Below are positions 8,283-17,062 of a DNA stretch of 64,000 bases, piece by piece. Under the pieces are notes generated by a model, which ran no database searches, had not been told where the DNA came from, and worked only from the letters and a program-made list of their open reading frames with translations. How positions within the stretch are numbered: position 1 is the first letter of the stretch; every line of letters starts with the position of its first letter. This stretch comes from CAZROT01 sp964601895 (lineage in GTDB: Bacteria; Pseudomonadota; Gammaproteobacteria; Enterobacterales; Enterobacteriaceae), in the NCBI GenBank assembly GCA_964601895.1, contig CAZROT010000010.1:1-64000 (forward strand). The letters are read 5' to 3'. The translations under genes were made by a program, and so were the position numbers.

Positions 8283-9365
8283 TTACAGACGGTCAACCGC
8301 GTTCAGCTCGCGAAAAGCCTGTTCGAGGCGTGCTATCATGCTGACCTGTGAAGCACGTAGCCAGACACGCGGATCATAATATTTTTTGTTTGGCTTATCC
8401 GCACCTTCGGGGTTACCCAGTTGCCCCTGCAGGTAATGCTCATGCTTTTTGTAATAACTCATGATGCCTTCCCAGGTTGACCACTGAGTGTCGGTATCGA
8501 TATTCATTTTAATGACACCATAACTGATGGCTTCGCGGATTTCATCAGCGCTGGATCCAGAGCCACCATGAAAGACAAAATTCAGGCTGTTGTGTGGCAG
8601 CTTATACTTTTTAGTGACGAATTCCTGAGAGTTATGCAAAATTTTGGGCGTCAGCTTAACGTTCCCTGGCTTATACACGCCATGCACATTACCGAAAGAA
8701 GCAGCAATGGTGAAGCGCGGGCTGATGGCATTCAGTGTTTCATACGCATAAGCCACATCTGCAGGTTGCGTGTATAATGCCGAGCTGTCCATACCGCTGT
8801 TGTCCACGCCATCTTCTTCTCCGCCTGTGCAGCCCAGCTCTATTTCCAGCGTCATCGCCATTTTTGCCATGCGTTTCAGATAGCTACTGCAGACAGCAAT
8901 ATTTTCTTCCAGCGATTCTTCGGACAGATCGATCATGTGCGAGGAAAATAACGGTTTCCCGGTTATGGCGAAATGTTTTTCACCTTCATCCAGCAGGCCA
9001 TCAAGCCACGGTAGCAATTTTTTTGCACAGTGATCGGTATGCAGAATGACAGGAACGCCATACTGCTGTGCCATCAGATGAACATGTCGTGCACCAGAGA
9101 TAGCCCCAAGAATCGCTGCCTGCTGCCCTTCGGCCTTCAGACCTTTGCCGGCGATGAAGCCAGCCCCACCGTTAGAAAACTGTATAATGACAGGCGCGCG
9201 TACCTTTGCTGCTGCTTCGAGGACGGCATTCACCGAATCCGTGCCGACACAATTCACCGCAGGAAGCGCAAAGTGGTTTTCTTTTGCTACGCGAAAGACT
9301 GTTTGTACATCATCTCCCGTGATAACACCGGGTTTTACGAAATCGAAAATTCTGGATTTAGACAT
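8283..9365 (-). CDS. fbaA: Class II fructose-bisphosphate aldolase
   Basis: A 360-residue protein from ATG 9365 (MSKSRIFDFVKPGVITGDDV), normal length for the enterobacterial enzyme. It splits fructose 1,6-bisphosphate into dihydroxyacetone phosphate and glyceraldehyde 3-phosphate and needs Zn2+. The zinc-binding region HTDHCAKKLLPW, the NVHGVYKPGNVKL segment and the phosphate-binding FHGGSGSS segment are all present. AGGAAA lies in front of the start. It is the last gene of the epd-pgk-fbaA unit, 153 bases after pgk on the same strand, and is probably co-transcribed. Nothing is odd apart from the repeat copies directly downstream. Confidence 0.97.
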   Translation of the reverse strand: MSKSRIFDFVKPGVITGDDVQTVFRVAKENHFALPAVNCVGTDSVNAVLEAAAKVRAPVIIQFSNGGAGFIAGKGLKAEGQQAAILGAISGARHVHLMAQQYGVPVILHTDHCAKKLLPWLDGLLDEGEKHFAITGKPLFSSHMIDLSEESLEENIAVCSSYLKRMAKMAMTLEIELGCTGGEEDGVDNSGMDSSALYTQPADVAYAYETLNAISPRFTIAASFGNVHGVYKPGNVKLTPKILHNSQEFVTKKYKLPHNSLNFVFHGGSGSSADEIREAISYGVIKMNIDTDTQWSTWEGIMSYYKKHEHYLQGQLGNPEGADKPNKKYYDPRVWLRASQVSMIARLEQAFRELNAVDRL

Positions 9366-9518
9366 AATGATTTTCCTGTCTGGTAAATGTCAGGTGTTGC
9401 CTGTGATTTGCTGCAGGATACACCTGAAAGACAATGATATGATTTTTTGCGCATGGCATTGTTTGCCTTTGCGTCTTTTTCTGTCTGGCTGACAGCAGGA
9501 CTGATGCTGACAGGGTGC

Positions 9519-10682
9519 TCATTGTCTGGCACGTTTTTCCAGCATGGCAACGGCAGGGAGTTTTTTCCCTTCAACGAACTCCAGAAATGCCCCTCCTCCT
9601 GTTGAAATATAGGATATATTGTCAGCGATGCCGAACAGGTCAATGGCAGCCAGCGTATCTCCGCCGCCGGCGATGGAATAAGCGCTGCTGTCGGCAATGG
9701 CACGTGCAATAGTTTCAGTGCCCTGGCGAAAGGCAGGAAATTCGAATACCCCTACCGGGCCATTCCATAAAATGGTTTTCGCCTGTTTGATTATTCCTGC
9801 CAGTTGTTGTGCAGACTGTATGCCCACATCCAGAATCTGTTCATTATCGCGGATATCACTGACTGGTTTTAAGGTGGCCGTGGCATTCTCAGAAAACTCA
9901 CTGGCCACATAAACGTCACCAGGCACAGGAATGGAGCATTTTTTCATCAGGCGTTTTGCCTCGGGTATCAAGTCCGGCTCATACAGCGATTTGCCTACAT
10001 TATGGCCAAGGGCTGCGATAAAAGTGTTGGCAATACCACCGCCCACAATCAGTTGATCGGTAATGTCAGCCAGACGGCTGAGCACGGTCAGCTTACTGGA
10101 CACTTTGGATCCCCCGACGATAGCCACCATGGGATGAGCAGGTTTAGTCAGTGCCTTACCCAGCGCTTCCAGCTCTGCTGACATCAAGGGTCCGGCGCAA
10201 AAAATGGGCGCGAAACGGCCAACGCCATGCGTCGATGCCTGGGCACGATGTGCGGTACCAAAGGCATCCATCACATAAATATCACAGAGTGCCGCATATT
10301 TTTTTGCGAGGGTTTCATCGTCGTTTTCTTCGCCTTTATTAAAACGCACATTTTCCAGCACCACCAATTCCCCAGCGGCAACATTAATACCCTGAAGATA
10401 ATTTTTTTCCAGCCGCACCGGGCAGGAGAGATGCTCTTTGAGCCAGTTAACTACCGGCAGCAGTGAAAAATCATCATCATATTTGCCTTCAACAGGGCGA
10501 CCAAAATGTGACGTCACCATGACTCTGGCACCCTGTTTTAAGGCAGACTCAATGGTGGGTAGTGACGCGCGGATACGGGCATCAGAGGTTACCTTACCGC
10601 CTTTGACGGGAACGTTCAGATCAGCACGTATCAGCACGCGTTTTCCGGCCAGATCGTTGTCGCTCATCTTGATTACAGACAT
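9519..10682 (-). CDS. pgk: Phosphoglycerate kinase
   Basis: A 387-residue enzyme (MSVIKMSDNDLAGKRVLIRA start) of normal length. It transfers the acyl phosphate of 1,3-bisphosphoglycerate to ADP in glycolysis. Visible are the N-terminal substrate site (RADLNVP, TSHFGRP), the hinge and nucleotide site (VGGSKVSSKL, NGPVGVFE) and the C-terminal GGGDTLAAI. The ATG at 10682 lies inside the end of epd, giving a 10-base overlap and hence probable translational coupling; GAGGG precedes it. The order epd-pgk-fbaA is the usual enterobacterial operon. Confidence 0.97.
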   Translation of the reverse strand: MSVIKMSDNDLAGKRVLIRADLNVPVKGGKVTSDARIRASLPTIESALKQGARVMVTSHFGRPVEGKYDDDFSLLPVVNWLKEHLSCPVRLEKNYLQGINVAAGELVVLENVRFNKGEENDDETLAKKYAALCDIYVMDAFGTAHRAQASTHGVGRFAPIFCAGPLMSAELEALGKALTKPAHPMVAIVGGSKVSSKLTVLSRLADITDQLIVGGGIANTFIAALGHNVGKSLYEPDLIPEAKRLMKKCSIPVPGDVYVASEFSENATATLKPVSDIRDNEQILDVGIQSAQQLAGIIKQAKTILWNGPVGVFEFPAFRQGTETIARAIADSSAYSIAGGGDTLAAIDLFGIADNISYISTGGGAFLEFVEGKKLPAVAMLEKRARQ

Positions 10683-11734
10683 GCATAACCCTCTCGTTGA
10701 CTTTTTTCAATGCTGGATTGAAAGCCACTTGCCGCCATTGCCAGGGCGGTATCCAGCATTCTGTTAGCAAAACCCCATTCATTATCACACCAGACCAGTG
10801 TCTTAATCAGATGCTGGCCACTGACGCGTGTTTGTGTGGCATCAATAATGGCGCTATGGGGATCATGGTTAAAATCCGTTGATACTAATGGTAATGCCGT
10901 ATAATCAACTATATCACTAAATGACGTTAATGCTGCCTCCTGCAGTAATTTATTAACCATGCTAACGGAGATGGCGCTATTGACGCTGACGCTTAAGTCA
11001 ATTGCCGTCACATTGAGTGTTGGTACACGTACTGCTATAGCTTCAAATCGGCCAGAAAATTTAGGCAGGATACGTGCTATCCCGGCAGCCAGCCTGGTAT
11101 CGATGGGAATAATGGACTGAAAAGCCGCTCTGGCACGGCGCAGATCATGATGCCAGGCATCCGTCACGCACTGATCGTTCATGGCAGAATGAATAACGGT
11201 AATGGTGCCGAATTCAATGCCAAAAGCATCATCCAGTAGTTTGATAACCGGAATGATACAATTGGTGGTGCAGGACGCATTGGAAACCAGCCTGTCTTCT
11301 GCTTTCAGTGTCTGATGATTAACGCCGTAAACAATAGTTGCATCCAGATAAGGTCCGCCGGGATGAGAAAACAGGACTTTTCTGGCACCGCTACGTAAGT
11401 GTGCTTCACCATCCTCACGACTGCCATAGATGCCGGTACAGTCGAGAACGATATCTATCGCCAGCTCATGCCACGGGAGCTGCTCCAGCGATGGCTCTTG
11501 AGTGAGATGAATGCAGTCATCGCCAATGAATAGCTGTCCCGGTTGCTGGCGGACATCCCATGCGAAGCGACCATGGCTGGAATCGTATTTGAATAAATGT
11601 GCCACGTTTTCTGCATCTGCCAGTTCGTTGATAGCAATTACACAAATGTCGGCACGTCGCCCTGATTCATACAGGGCACGTAAAACACAGCGGCCTATCC
11701 GGCCAAAGCCATTGATGGCCACACGGATTGTCAT
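10673..11734 (-). CDS. epd: D-erythrose-4-phosphate dehydrogenase
   Basis: A 353-residue GapA-like dehydrogenase starting MTIRVAINGFGRIGRCVLRA. It has the Rossmann NAD-binding start, the catalytic Cys motif SNASCTTNC, the HSAMNDQ segment and the C-terminal WCDNEWGFANRML. Length, sequence and the position directly before pgk identify Epd rather than GapA. It oxidises erythrose 4-phosphate to 4-phosphoerythronate, the first step of the DXP-dependent pyridoxal phosphate route. GGGAGAG precedes the start. The 270 bases upstream, to the end of tktA, hold the probable operon promoter, but no clear -35/-10 pair stands out. Confidence 0.95.
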   Translation of the reverse strand: MTIRVAINGFGRIGRCVLRALYESGRRADICVIAINELADAENVAHLFKYDSSHGRFAWDVRQQPGQLFIGDDCIHLTQEPSLEQLPWHELAIDIVLDCTGIYGSREDGEAHLRSGARKVLFSHPGGPYLDATIVYGVNHQTLKAEDRLVSNASCTTNCIIPVIKLLDDAFGIEFGTITVIHSAMNDQCVTDAWHHDLRRARAAFQSIIPIDTRLAAGIARILPKFSGRFEAIAVRVPTLNVTAIDLSVSVNSAISVSMVNKLLQEAALTSFSDIVDYTALPLVSTDFNHDPHSAIIDATQTRVSGQHLIKTLVWCDNEWGFANRMLDTALAMAASGFQSSIEKSQREGYACL

Positions 11735-12004
11735 TAGTACTCTCCCGCAGGATACCTCTGTACAGAGCTGACTATGCTACTGACAGATGCTGTTTGCCGG
11801 CTTAATGTGTGATTAATAAAAGGTGTCAGCTGGGTAGCTGCCAGATGATTACGCCGCATCTGCAAGCCGTGCAGCCCGCACACAGCTATAGCGCAAGGCC
11901 GCCATAATACATGTACGGGCGAGCAGAGAGGCCTGTTGCTATCCGCTGTTAGCTTCCTGGCGTAGCCGTAGGGGCGGTTTAACGGCTGAAGTTGAACTCA
12001 GCGG

Positions 12005-14011
12005 TTATACCGACACGGAGTTTAAAAGCTCCTTTGCGCGTGCAACAACTTGTTCAGTGGTAAAACCGAACGTGTTAAACAATACTTCTGCCGGTGCCGA
12101 TTCTCCAAAGCGCGTCATACCGATAACTGAACCTTTCAGTCCAACATATTTATACCAGTAATCTGCAATACCGGCTTCCACGGCGAGACGGCGACTGACG
12201 GCCGCAGGCAATACGGATTCGCGAAAAGCAGCATCCTGCCTGTCAAATACATCCGCTGCAGGCATGGATACGACGCGCACAGCATGACCTGCTGCGCTGA
12301 GTTCATGAAAGGCGCAAACAGCCAGCTCGACTTCTGAGCCGGTAGCAATAAGTATTAATGCCGGTTGACCTGCACAGTCTTTTAACACATAGCCACCACG
12401 GATGATGCTGGCCAGCTGTGTCTCATTGCGCTCCTGTTGTGTCAGATTCTGGCGCGAGAAAACCAGTGCGCTGGGGCCGTCTTGGTGCTGCAGGGCGTAC
12501 TGCCAGGCAACTGCAGACTCCACCTGATCACAGGGGCGCCAGGTGCTCATATTGGGTGTGAGGCGTAAACTGGCCAGCTGCTCGATGGGTTGATGGGTTG
12601 GGCCATCTTCACCGAGGCCAATAGAATCGTGGGTATAAACGAACAGACTGCGGATTTTCATTAATGCGGCCATACGTACGGCATTGCGCGCATAGTCAAC
12701 AAAGGTGAGAAAGGTGGCGCCATAAGGAATGAACCCCCCATGCAGGGCAATGCCGTTCATGATGGCTGACATACCGAATTCACGGACACCATAATGAATA
12801 TAATTACCCGCCGCATCGTCTGTGAGTGATGTTGAACCCGACCAGAGTGTGAGGTTACTGGGAGCCAGATCGGCAGAGCCACCCAGTAATTCAGGCAGCA
12901 CTGGCCCGAAGGCTTCCAGGGCATTCTGTGACGCTTTACGGCTGGCGATGTTTGCCGGATTTTGTTGCAACTGCCTGATAAAATCAGTGGCTGCAGTTTC
13001 CCAGTTATCAGGAAGCTCACCTTGCATGCGTCGCTGAAACTGTGCTGCCAGCTCAGGGTATGCTTTTTCGTAAGCAGTAAACTGTTCATCCCATGTGCTT
13101 TCCTGCTCCTGGCCTTTGCTGCGCGCATCCCAGGCAGTACGGATGTCCTCTGGAATTTCAAAGGCGGGCCAGTGCCAGTCGAGATTTTTTCGTGTTGCGG
13201 CGACTTCAGCTTCACCCAGGGGCGCGCCATGCACGTCGTGAGAGCCTGCTTTATTGGGAGAGCCAGAGCCGATGGTGGTTTTACATATGAGTAGCGATGG
13301 CCTGTCGTGCACCTGCTGCGCGGCCACAATCGCCGTCTCTATTGCTGCAGCATTATGGCCATCGATATTGTCTACCACATGCCAGCCATAGGCGGCAAAA
13401 CGCGCGGCCGTGTTATCGGTAAACCAGCCACTCACATGTCCATCGATGGAAATACCATTATCATCGTAAAAGGCAATTAATTTCCCCAGCTTCAGGGTGC
13501 CGGCCAGTGAACAGACTTCGTGAGAAATTCCTTCCATCAGGCAGCCATCACCGGCAAAAACGTAAGTGTGATGATCAATAATGTTGTGACCGGGGCGATT
13601 GAAGTACGCACCCAGCGTACGTTCAGCAATGGCAAATCCCACGGCGTTGGCCAGCCCCTGCCCCAGCGGACCGGTAGTGGTTTCTACCCCGGGGGTATAG
13701 CCGTATTCCGGGTGTCCGGGTGTCTGGGAATGCAGCTGGCGGAAATTTTTTAGCTGCTCCATGGGTAGCGCATAACCACTGAGATGTAACAGGCTGTAGA
13801 GCAGCATGGAGCCGTGTCCGTTGGACAGCACAAAACGATCGCGATCCGCCCAGTGTGGATTGGCAGGATTGTGCCGCAGATGGAAGCGCCACAGGACTTC
13901 GGCGATATCGGCCATTCCCATGGGGGCACCGGGATGGCCGGATTTTGCCTGCTGTACTGCATCCATACTCAGGACACGCAGGGCATTGGCAAGGGTTCTA
14001 CGGGAAGGCAT
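12005..14011 (-). CDS. tktA: Transketolase
   Basis: A 668-residue thiamine-diphosphate enzyme (MPSRRTLANALRVLSMDAVQ), near the usual 663-668 length. It moves two-carbon units in the pentose phosphate pathway. Clear motifs are SGHPGAPMGMA, the ThDP/metal site GDGCLMEGIS with the following DDNGISIDG, the central HDSIGLGEDGPTHQP and the C-terminal MTRFGESAPAEVLF. GGAG precedes the ATG at 14011. It is transcribed towards epd, and supplies erythrose 4-phosphate, the Epd substrate. No damage is seen. Confidence 0.97.
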   Translation of the reverse strand: MPSRRTLANALRVLSMDAVQQAKSGHPGAPMGMADIAEVLWRFHLRHNPANPHWADRDRFVLSNGHGSMLLYSLLHLSGYALPMEQLKNFRQLHSQTPGHPEYGYTPGVETTTGPLGQGLANAVGFAIAERTLGAYFNRPGHNIIDHHTYVFAGDGCLMEGISHEVCSLAGTLKLGKLIAFYDDNGISIDGHVSGWFTDNTAARFAAYGWHVVDNIDGHNAAAIETAIVAAQQVHDRPSLLICKTTIGSGSPNKAGSHDVHGAPLGEAEVAATRKNLDWHWPAFEIPEDIRTAWDARSKGQEQESTWDEQFTAYEKAYPELAAQFQRRMQGELPDNWETAATDFIRQLQQNPANIASRKASQNALEAFGPVLPELLGGSADLAPSNLTLWSGSTSLTDDAAGNYIHYGVREFGMSAIMNGIALHGGFIPYGATFLTFVDYARNAVRMAALMKIRSLFVYTHDSIGLGEDGPTHQPIEQLASLRLTPNMSTWRPCDQVESAVAWQYALQHQDGPSALVFSRQNLTQQERNETQLASIIRGGYVLKDCAGQPALILIATGSEVELAVCAFHELSAAGHAVRVVSMPAADVFDRQDAAFRESVLPAAVSRRLAVEAGIADYWYKYVGLKGSVIGMTRFGESAPAEVLFNTFGFTTEQVVARAKELLNSVSV

Positions 14012-14388
14012 GCACGACTCCAGTCAGATTGACAGAAAAAAAAGGAAAAAAACACCAGGTCTCTTGCGACACTTTACTGCGAGAGCATCAGTGTGTTGTC
14101 GATGCGGTACTCGAATCCTCATGTACTGCGTGTACATTGGGGCTCTGCGTTCCGTTTCTCATCGCACTATTTCTCTGCAGCGAATGTCGTAAGGAGGTCT
14201 ATTTTCTCAGACTCGGTATGGTGAGGGCAATCATTAATCATTAAAAGTATCAGCTGTCGTCATAAAACAGGATGCCGGACATTAATTTCGCTGTCGCTTA
14301 TATGAGCGTTATGTGGTGGTGAGATTATTCTGCTGATCTATTATTTTATTTAGTTTTATAGATTGTTGTTATTACGCAGGAGGCTGTT
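14012..14388. other. 377-bp divergent intergenic region, tktA / RhoGAP-like gene 1
   Basis: No gene is supported here; overlapping short frames look like noise. It should carry the tktA promoter (minus) and that of the first RhoGAP-like gene (plus). Near the right end there is ATGAGCGTTATGTGGTGGTG at 14302, an element that recurs in front of three other genes of this island, followed by an AT-rich stretch (14335-14365). Confidence 0.6.
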
Positions 14389-15441
14389 ATGACTAGTTTA
14401 GTAAGCCGCAATACGCGAGCAACAGAGTCTTTAAAATCAGAAGACGTGGAAAGGAGTCGCAGGAAAGACACCCTGCATTCTGTCAGGAAAAATGTTCTGA
14501 GGTCTATTACCGGAATGTTGAATACTGTCGTGAAGAGTGCCCATATTGTCAGCATGATAGCCACAGGCAAAACAGGTAGCCTGACCGATATGACCCGTAC
14601 TGGCAATAAAACCAGCAGGTCTTTATCTGATATTAAAACTATCAACATCAGTAAGCGCTCTTTTCGTAGTGCAGAGGCAAGTACGCAATCTGAAAAAGCG
14701 GCGACTACTGGCCATAGATCTGTTGTCAGGCCTGCTGTTAAGCGTTTGATAAATACCCTGCCTTTTCGTAGGGCTGCATCTACAGTGTCTACAAAAAGTA
14801 CCGCGACAGGCAGTACAGCAAAACCAGCATCGCTGAGCCCAGAAAAAAAGACGGTGATTACTAAAAATCTTAATGTGCTGATGAGTGATATGCTCAATTA
14901 CATGAAGACTGGAGATGATATTGAAGGGGTATTTCGCATAGGAGACATAGGATCAAAAATCGCTCAGGCCGGAGAAAGTCTGAAATCGGACAAGATGACT
15001 GCGGATACGTTAGCTGACTATTCTCTCAAGCTTAAAGCTAATGTATTGAAAAGGATGATGGCAGAACTGGCATCGCCTGGTGATGGCAAGCCGCTTTTCG
15101 ATAAAGCAATGCTTGATGCCATGGCCGAGCCAGGTGCTGATGCAAGTAGCATACTGAAAGAGGCACTTGGCAGGCTGGATGACGATTATCGCAAAAATAA
15201 TCTTAACAGCATCATTGATTTTCTTGCGAGCCTGCCGAAAGAAGTGCCCGACTTTGTTGAACGTAGCAAGATGACTAATTACAATCTGGCCGTTGTTACC
15301 GCAGTCAAATTGTTGCCTGACAATCTACTGCCTGCTGACCTGGCGGAAAATAGGGCAAATGCAGATAAAGTAACTAAGGCGTTTGAACAGGTGCTGGATA
15401 CCTGGACAGCCTCCACGCTGACTCCAGCGGCGGCCGGTTAA
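14389..15441 (+). CDS. RhoGAP-domain-like protein 1, putative host-directed effector
   Basis: A 350-residue protein from ATG 14389, preceded by AGGAGG. The N-terminal ~150 residues are basic, Ser/Thr-rich and of low complexity, as in many secreted effectors. From about residue 160 it resembles a eukaryotic-type RhoGAP fold: EGVFRIGD with the candidate arginine finger Arg183, LKRMMAEL (the LLKxxLxxL helix), and MTNYNLAVVTAVKLLP (the NLAxVFGPNLL helix). Such domains switch off Rho-family GTPases. The best-known bacterial GAP effectors (YopE, ExoS, SptP) have a different fold. It is a paralogue of the next gene, sharing the ATGSTAK..ASL linker, and of the gene at 20763. No signal peptide. A hairpin terminator follows. 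The assignment rests on motif spacing, not on a search. Confidence 0.75.
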   Translation: MTSLVSRNTRATESLKSEDVERSRRKDTLHSVRKNVLRSITGMLNTVVKSAHIVSMIATGKTGSLTDMTRTGNKTSRSLSDIKTINISKRSFRSAEASTQSEKAATTGHRSVVRPAVKRLINTLPFRRAASTVSTKSTATGSTAKPASLSPEKKTVITKNLNVLMSDMLNYMKTGDDIEGVFRIGDIGSKIAQAGESLKSDKMTADTLADYSLKLKANVLKRMMAELASPGDGKPLFDKAMLDAMAEPGADASSILKEALGRLDDDYRKNNLNSIIDFLASLPKEVPDFVERSKMTNYNLAVVTAVKLLPDNLLPADLAENRANADKVTKAFEQVLDTWTASTLTPAAAG

Positions 15442-15484
15442 TCCTCCTGCAGGTTAAGGGATGCCGCTTCACCTCAATGTGCAT

Positions 15485-15511
15485 AAACCGCCCCGCTGGG
15501 CGGTTTTTTTA
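15485..15511 (+). terminator. Rho-independent terminator after RhoGAP-like gene 1
   Basis: AAACCGCCC - CGCT - GGGCGGTTT is a strong stem ending in a run of T, 43 bases after the stop codon. It indicates that each gene of the island can be a separate transcript. Confidence 0.9.
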
Positions 15512-15752
15512 TTGCCCGTTTTCTCTGCCTCTCCATCACACCACAACCGGCAACTACTGACTACTGATAGTTCTGGTGCAACCTGCTGTGTCACTCAAGG
15601 CGCGCAGGTGCCTGCTGCCATCATGAGATAATAGCATGTTGGATCAGGCTGACTGTCATTAATGAGCGTTGTGACAGCAAAATGGTTGTGGTGCTCTATT
15701 ATTTATTTATGGATTTACAGGTTTCACTGAAGTAAGTATGGAGCGAATTGTT

Positions 15753-16784
15753 ATGGTAGCAATAGGATCAAATTCAGGCACATTACGTCCTGGCTCAACA
15801 AATCAGGTAACGCAGACGGGCGAGGCAGAGGGCCCAGGGAAGAGCAACCTGAAGAGAAGTAATGCCTTTACTAAGGTATACAATACAACTAGCCAAAGAG
15901 AAAGAATTCAAGACCAGGCGCTTAGAGATATGAGACATCTTTTCAATCAAGCCGAAAAAGCCGAGTTTAAGGCGTCGACAGCAAATATAGAGCCGGACGA
16001 GGTAATCAAAGATATTAAGCACCTTTTCCCCAGTCTGAAAGACAGGGTAATTGCATTTTTTAAAAAAATTAAAACGATTTTTTCCAGCACACGGCTTTTT
16101 CGTGATTCTGCATCTGAAACGATTACACCAAAAAATATGGCAGCGACAGGCAGTACAGGAGCTACAGCCAAATCAGCATCGTTGACCGAAGCACAAAAAA
16201 CGAGGGTTACTGAAAATCTTAAGATGCTTAGGGATAGCATGATGACTCATATGAAGGATGAACGCAGTGATATTAAAGGGGTCTTTCGGAAATCAGCTAA
16301 CGAAAGTGACATTAAGGGCCTCGATATGACCCAGCCAGATATGGGAATAAAAGAAAAAGAGCGCAAAGAAAACAGAGAAATTGAGCTGACTCTGAATGAT
16401 AAAGCAACTCTGCTGAAACGCCAGCTGAAAGCATTGGCTTCTCTAGACGGGCAGGGATTGTTAAGTAAGCAGGATGTGATAGAGATGAGCAAGCCTGGGG
16501 CTGATGCAGCGGGCATATTTAAAGCTAAGCTGGCGGCGTTACCGAATGCTTATCAGAGAGATAATATTGAGGCTATTATGGGCTTTGTGGCAACATTGCC
16601 GCAAAATGTCCCTGATTTTGTGGGCCGCAGTAGTATGAATAATGCCAATCTGGCAACCTGTATAGCGCCGAATGTGATTACTGATGAGCTGGCTATTGAT
16701 CTTAGTATGTATTCTGCAGTGAATGCTGCGATTGAAAGAATATTCGATACCTGGACGCCATCCACTGCAGCGCCCGCCGGCTAA
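15753..16784 (+). CDS. RhoGAP-domain-like protein 2, putative host-directed effector
   Basis: A 343-residue protein. I place the start at ATG 15753 because GGAG lies 8 bases before it, as in the paralogue upstream; ATG 15738 would add five residues. It resembles gene 1 throughout: Ser/Thr-rich N-terminus, the linker ATGSTGATAKSASL, then a RhoGAP-like region with KGVFRKSA (candidate arginine finger Arg179), LLKRQLKALA, and MNNANLATCIAPNVI, which matches the NLAxxxxPNxL helix of RhoGAPs better than gene 1 does. Compared with gene 1 it carries a charged insert (KEKERKENREIE, near residues 200-215). The 311-base gap before it has a terminator and, 92 bases before this start, AATGAGCGTTGTGACAG. 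Probably arose by tandem duplication. Confidence 0.72.
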   Translation: MVAIGSNSGTLRPGSTNQVTQTGEAEGPGKSNLKRSNAFTKVYNTTSQRERIQDQALRDMRHLFNQAEKAEFKASTANIEPDEVIKDIKHLFPSLKDRVIAFFKKIKTIFSSTRLFRDSASETITPKNMAATGSTGATAKSASLTEAQKTRVTENLKMLRDSMMTHMKDERSDIKGVFRKSANESDIKGLDMTQPDMGIKEKERKENREIELTLNDKATLLKRQLKALASLDGQGLLSKQDVIEMSKPGADAAGIFKAKLAALPNAYQRDNIEAIMGFVATLPQNVPDFVGRSSMNNANLATCIAPNVITDELAIDLSMYSAVNAAIERIFDTWTPSTAAPAG

Positions 16785-17062
16785 TCTTAGTATATTAAGG
16801 AGCCTGCTGCTTCCTGTAGCCAGCATGTGATGTAATACCATCCCACCGGGGCGCTTTTTATCTGCAGTTTTTTCTGCATTTTTATCAAATCATCACCGGC
16901 ACGCCTCGTCACGCTAGTGCTATTCGCTAATATTCACCCGCTACCATGATGATTGGTGCCAGCGTATTTTCCTAAAAATTCCCCCCCTTTCTCTGATAGA
17001 GAGGCTGTTTTTATCCTGTGAAAATCGGTATTCAGGACCAGATAACAGCACGGATAATAACA

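Noticed and set aside
13806..14244. Overlapping plus frames of about 128-129 residues at the tktA start
   Set aside because: They are mostly antisense to tktA and have Cys/Arg-rich, non-protein-like composition.
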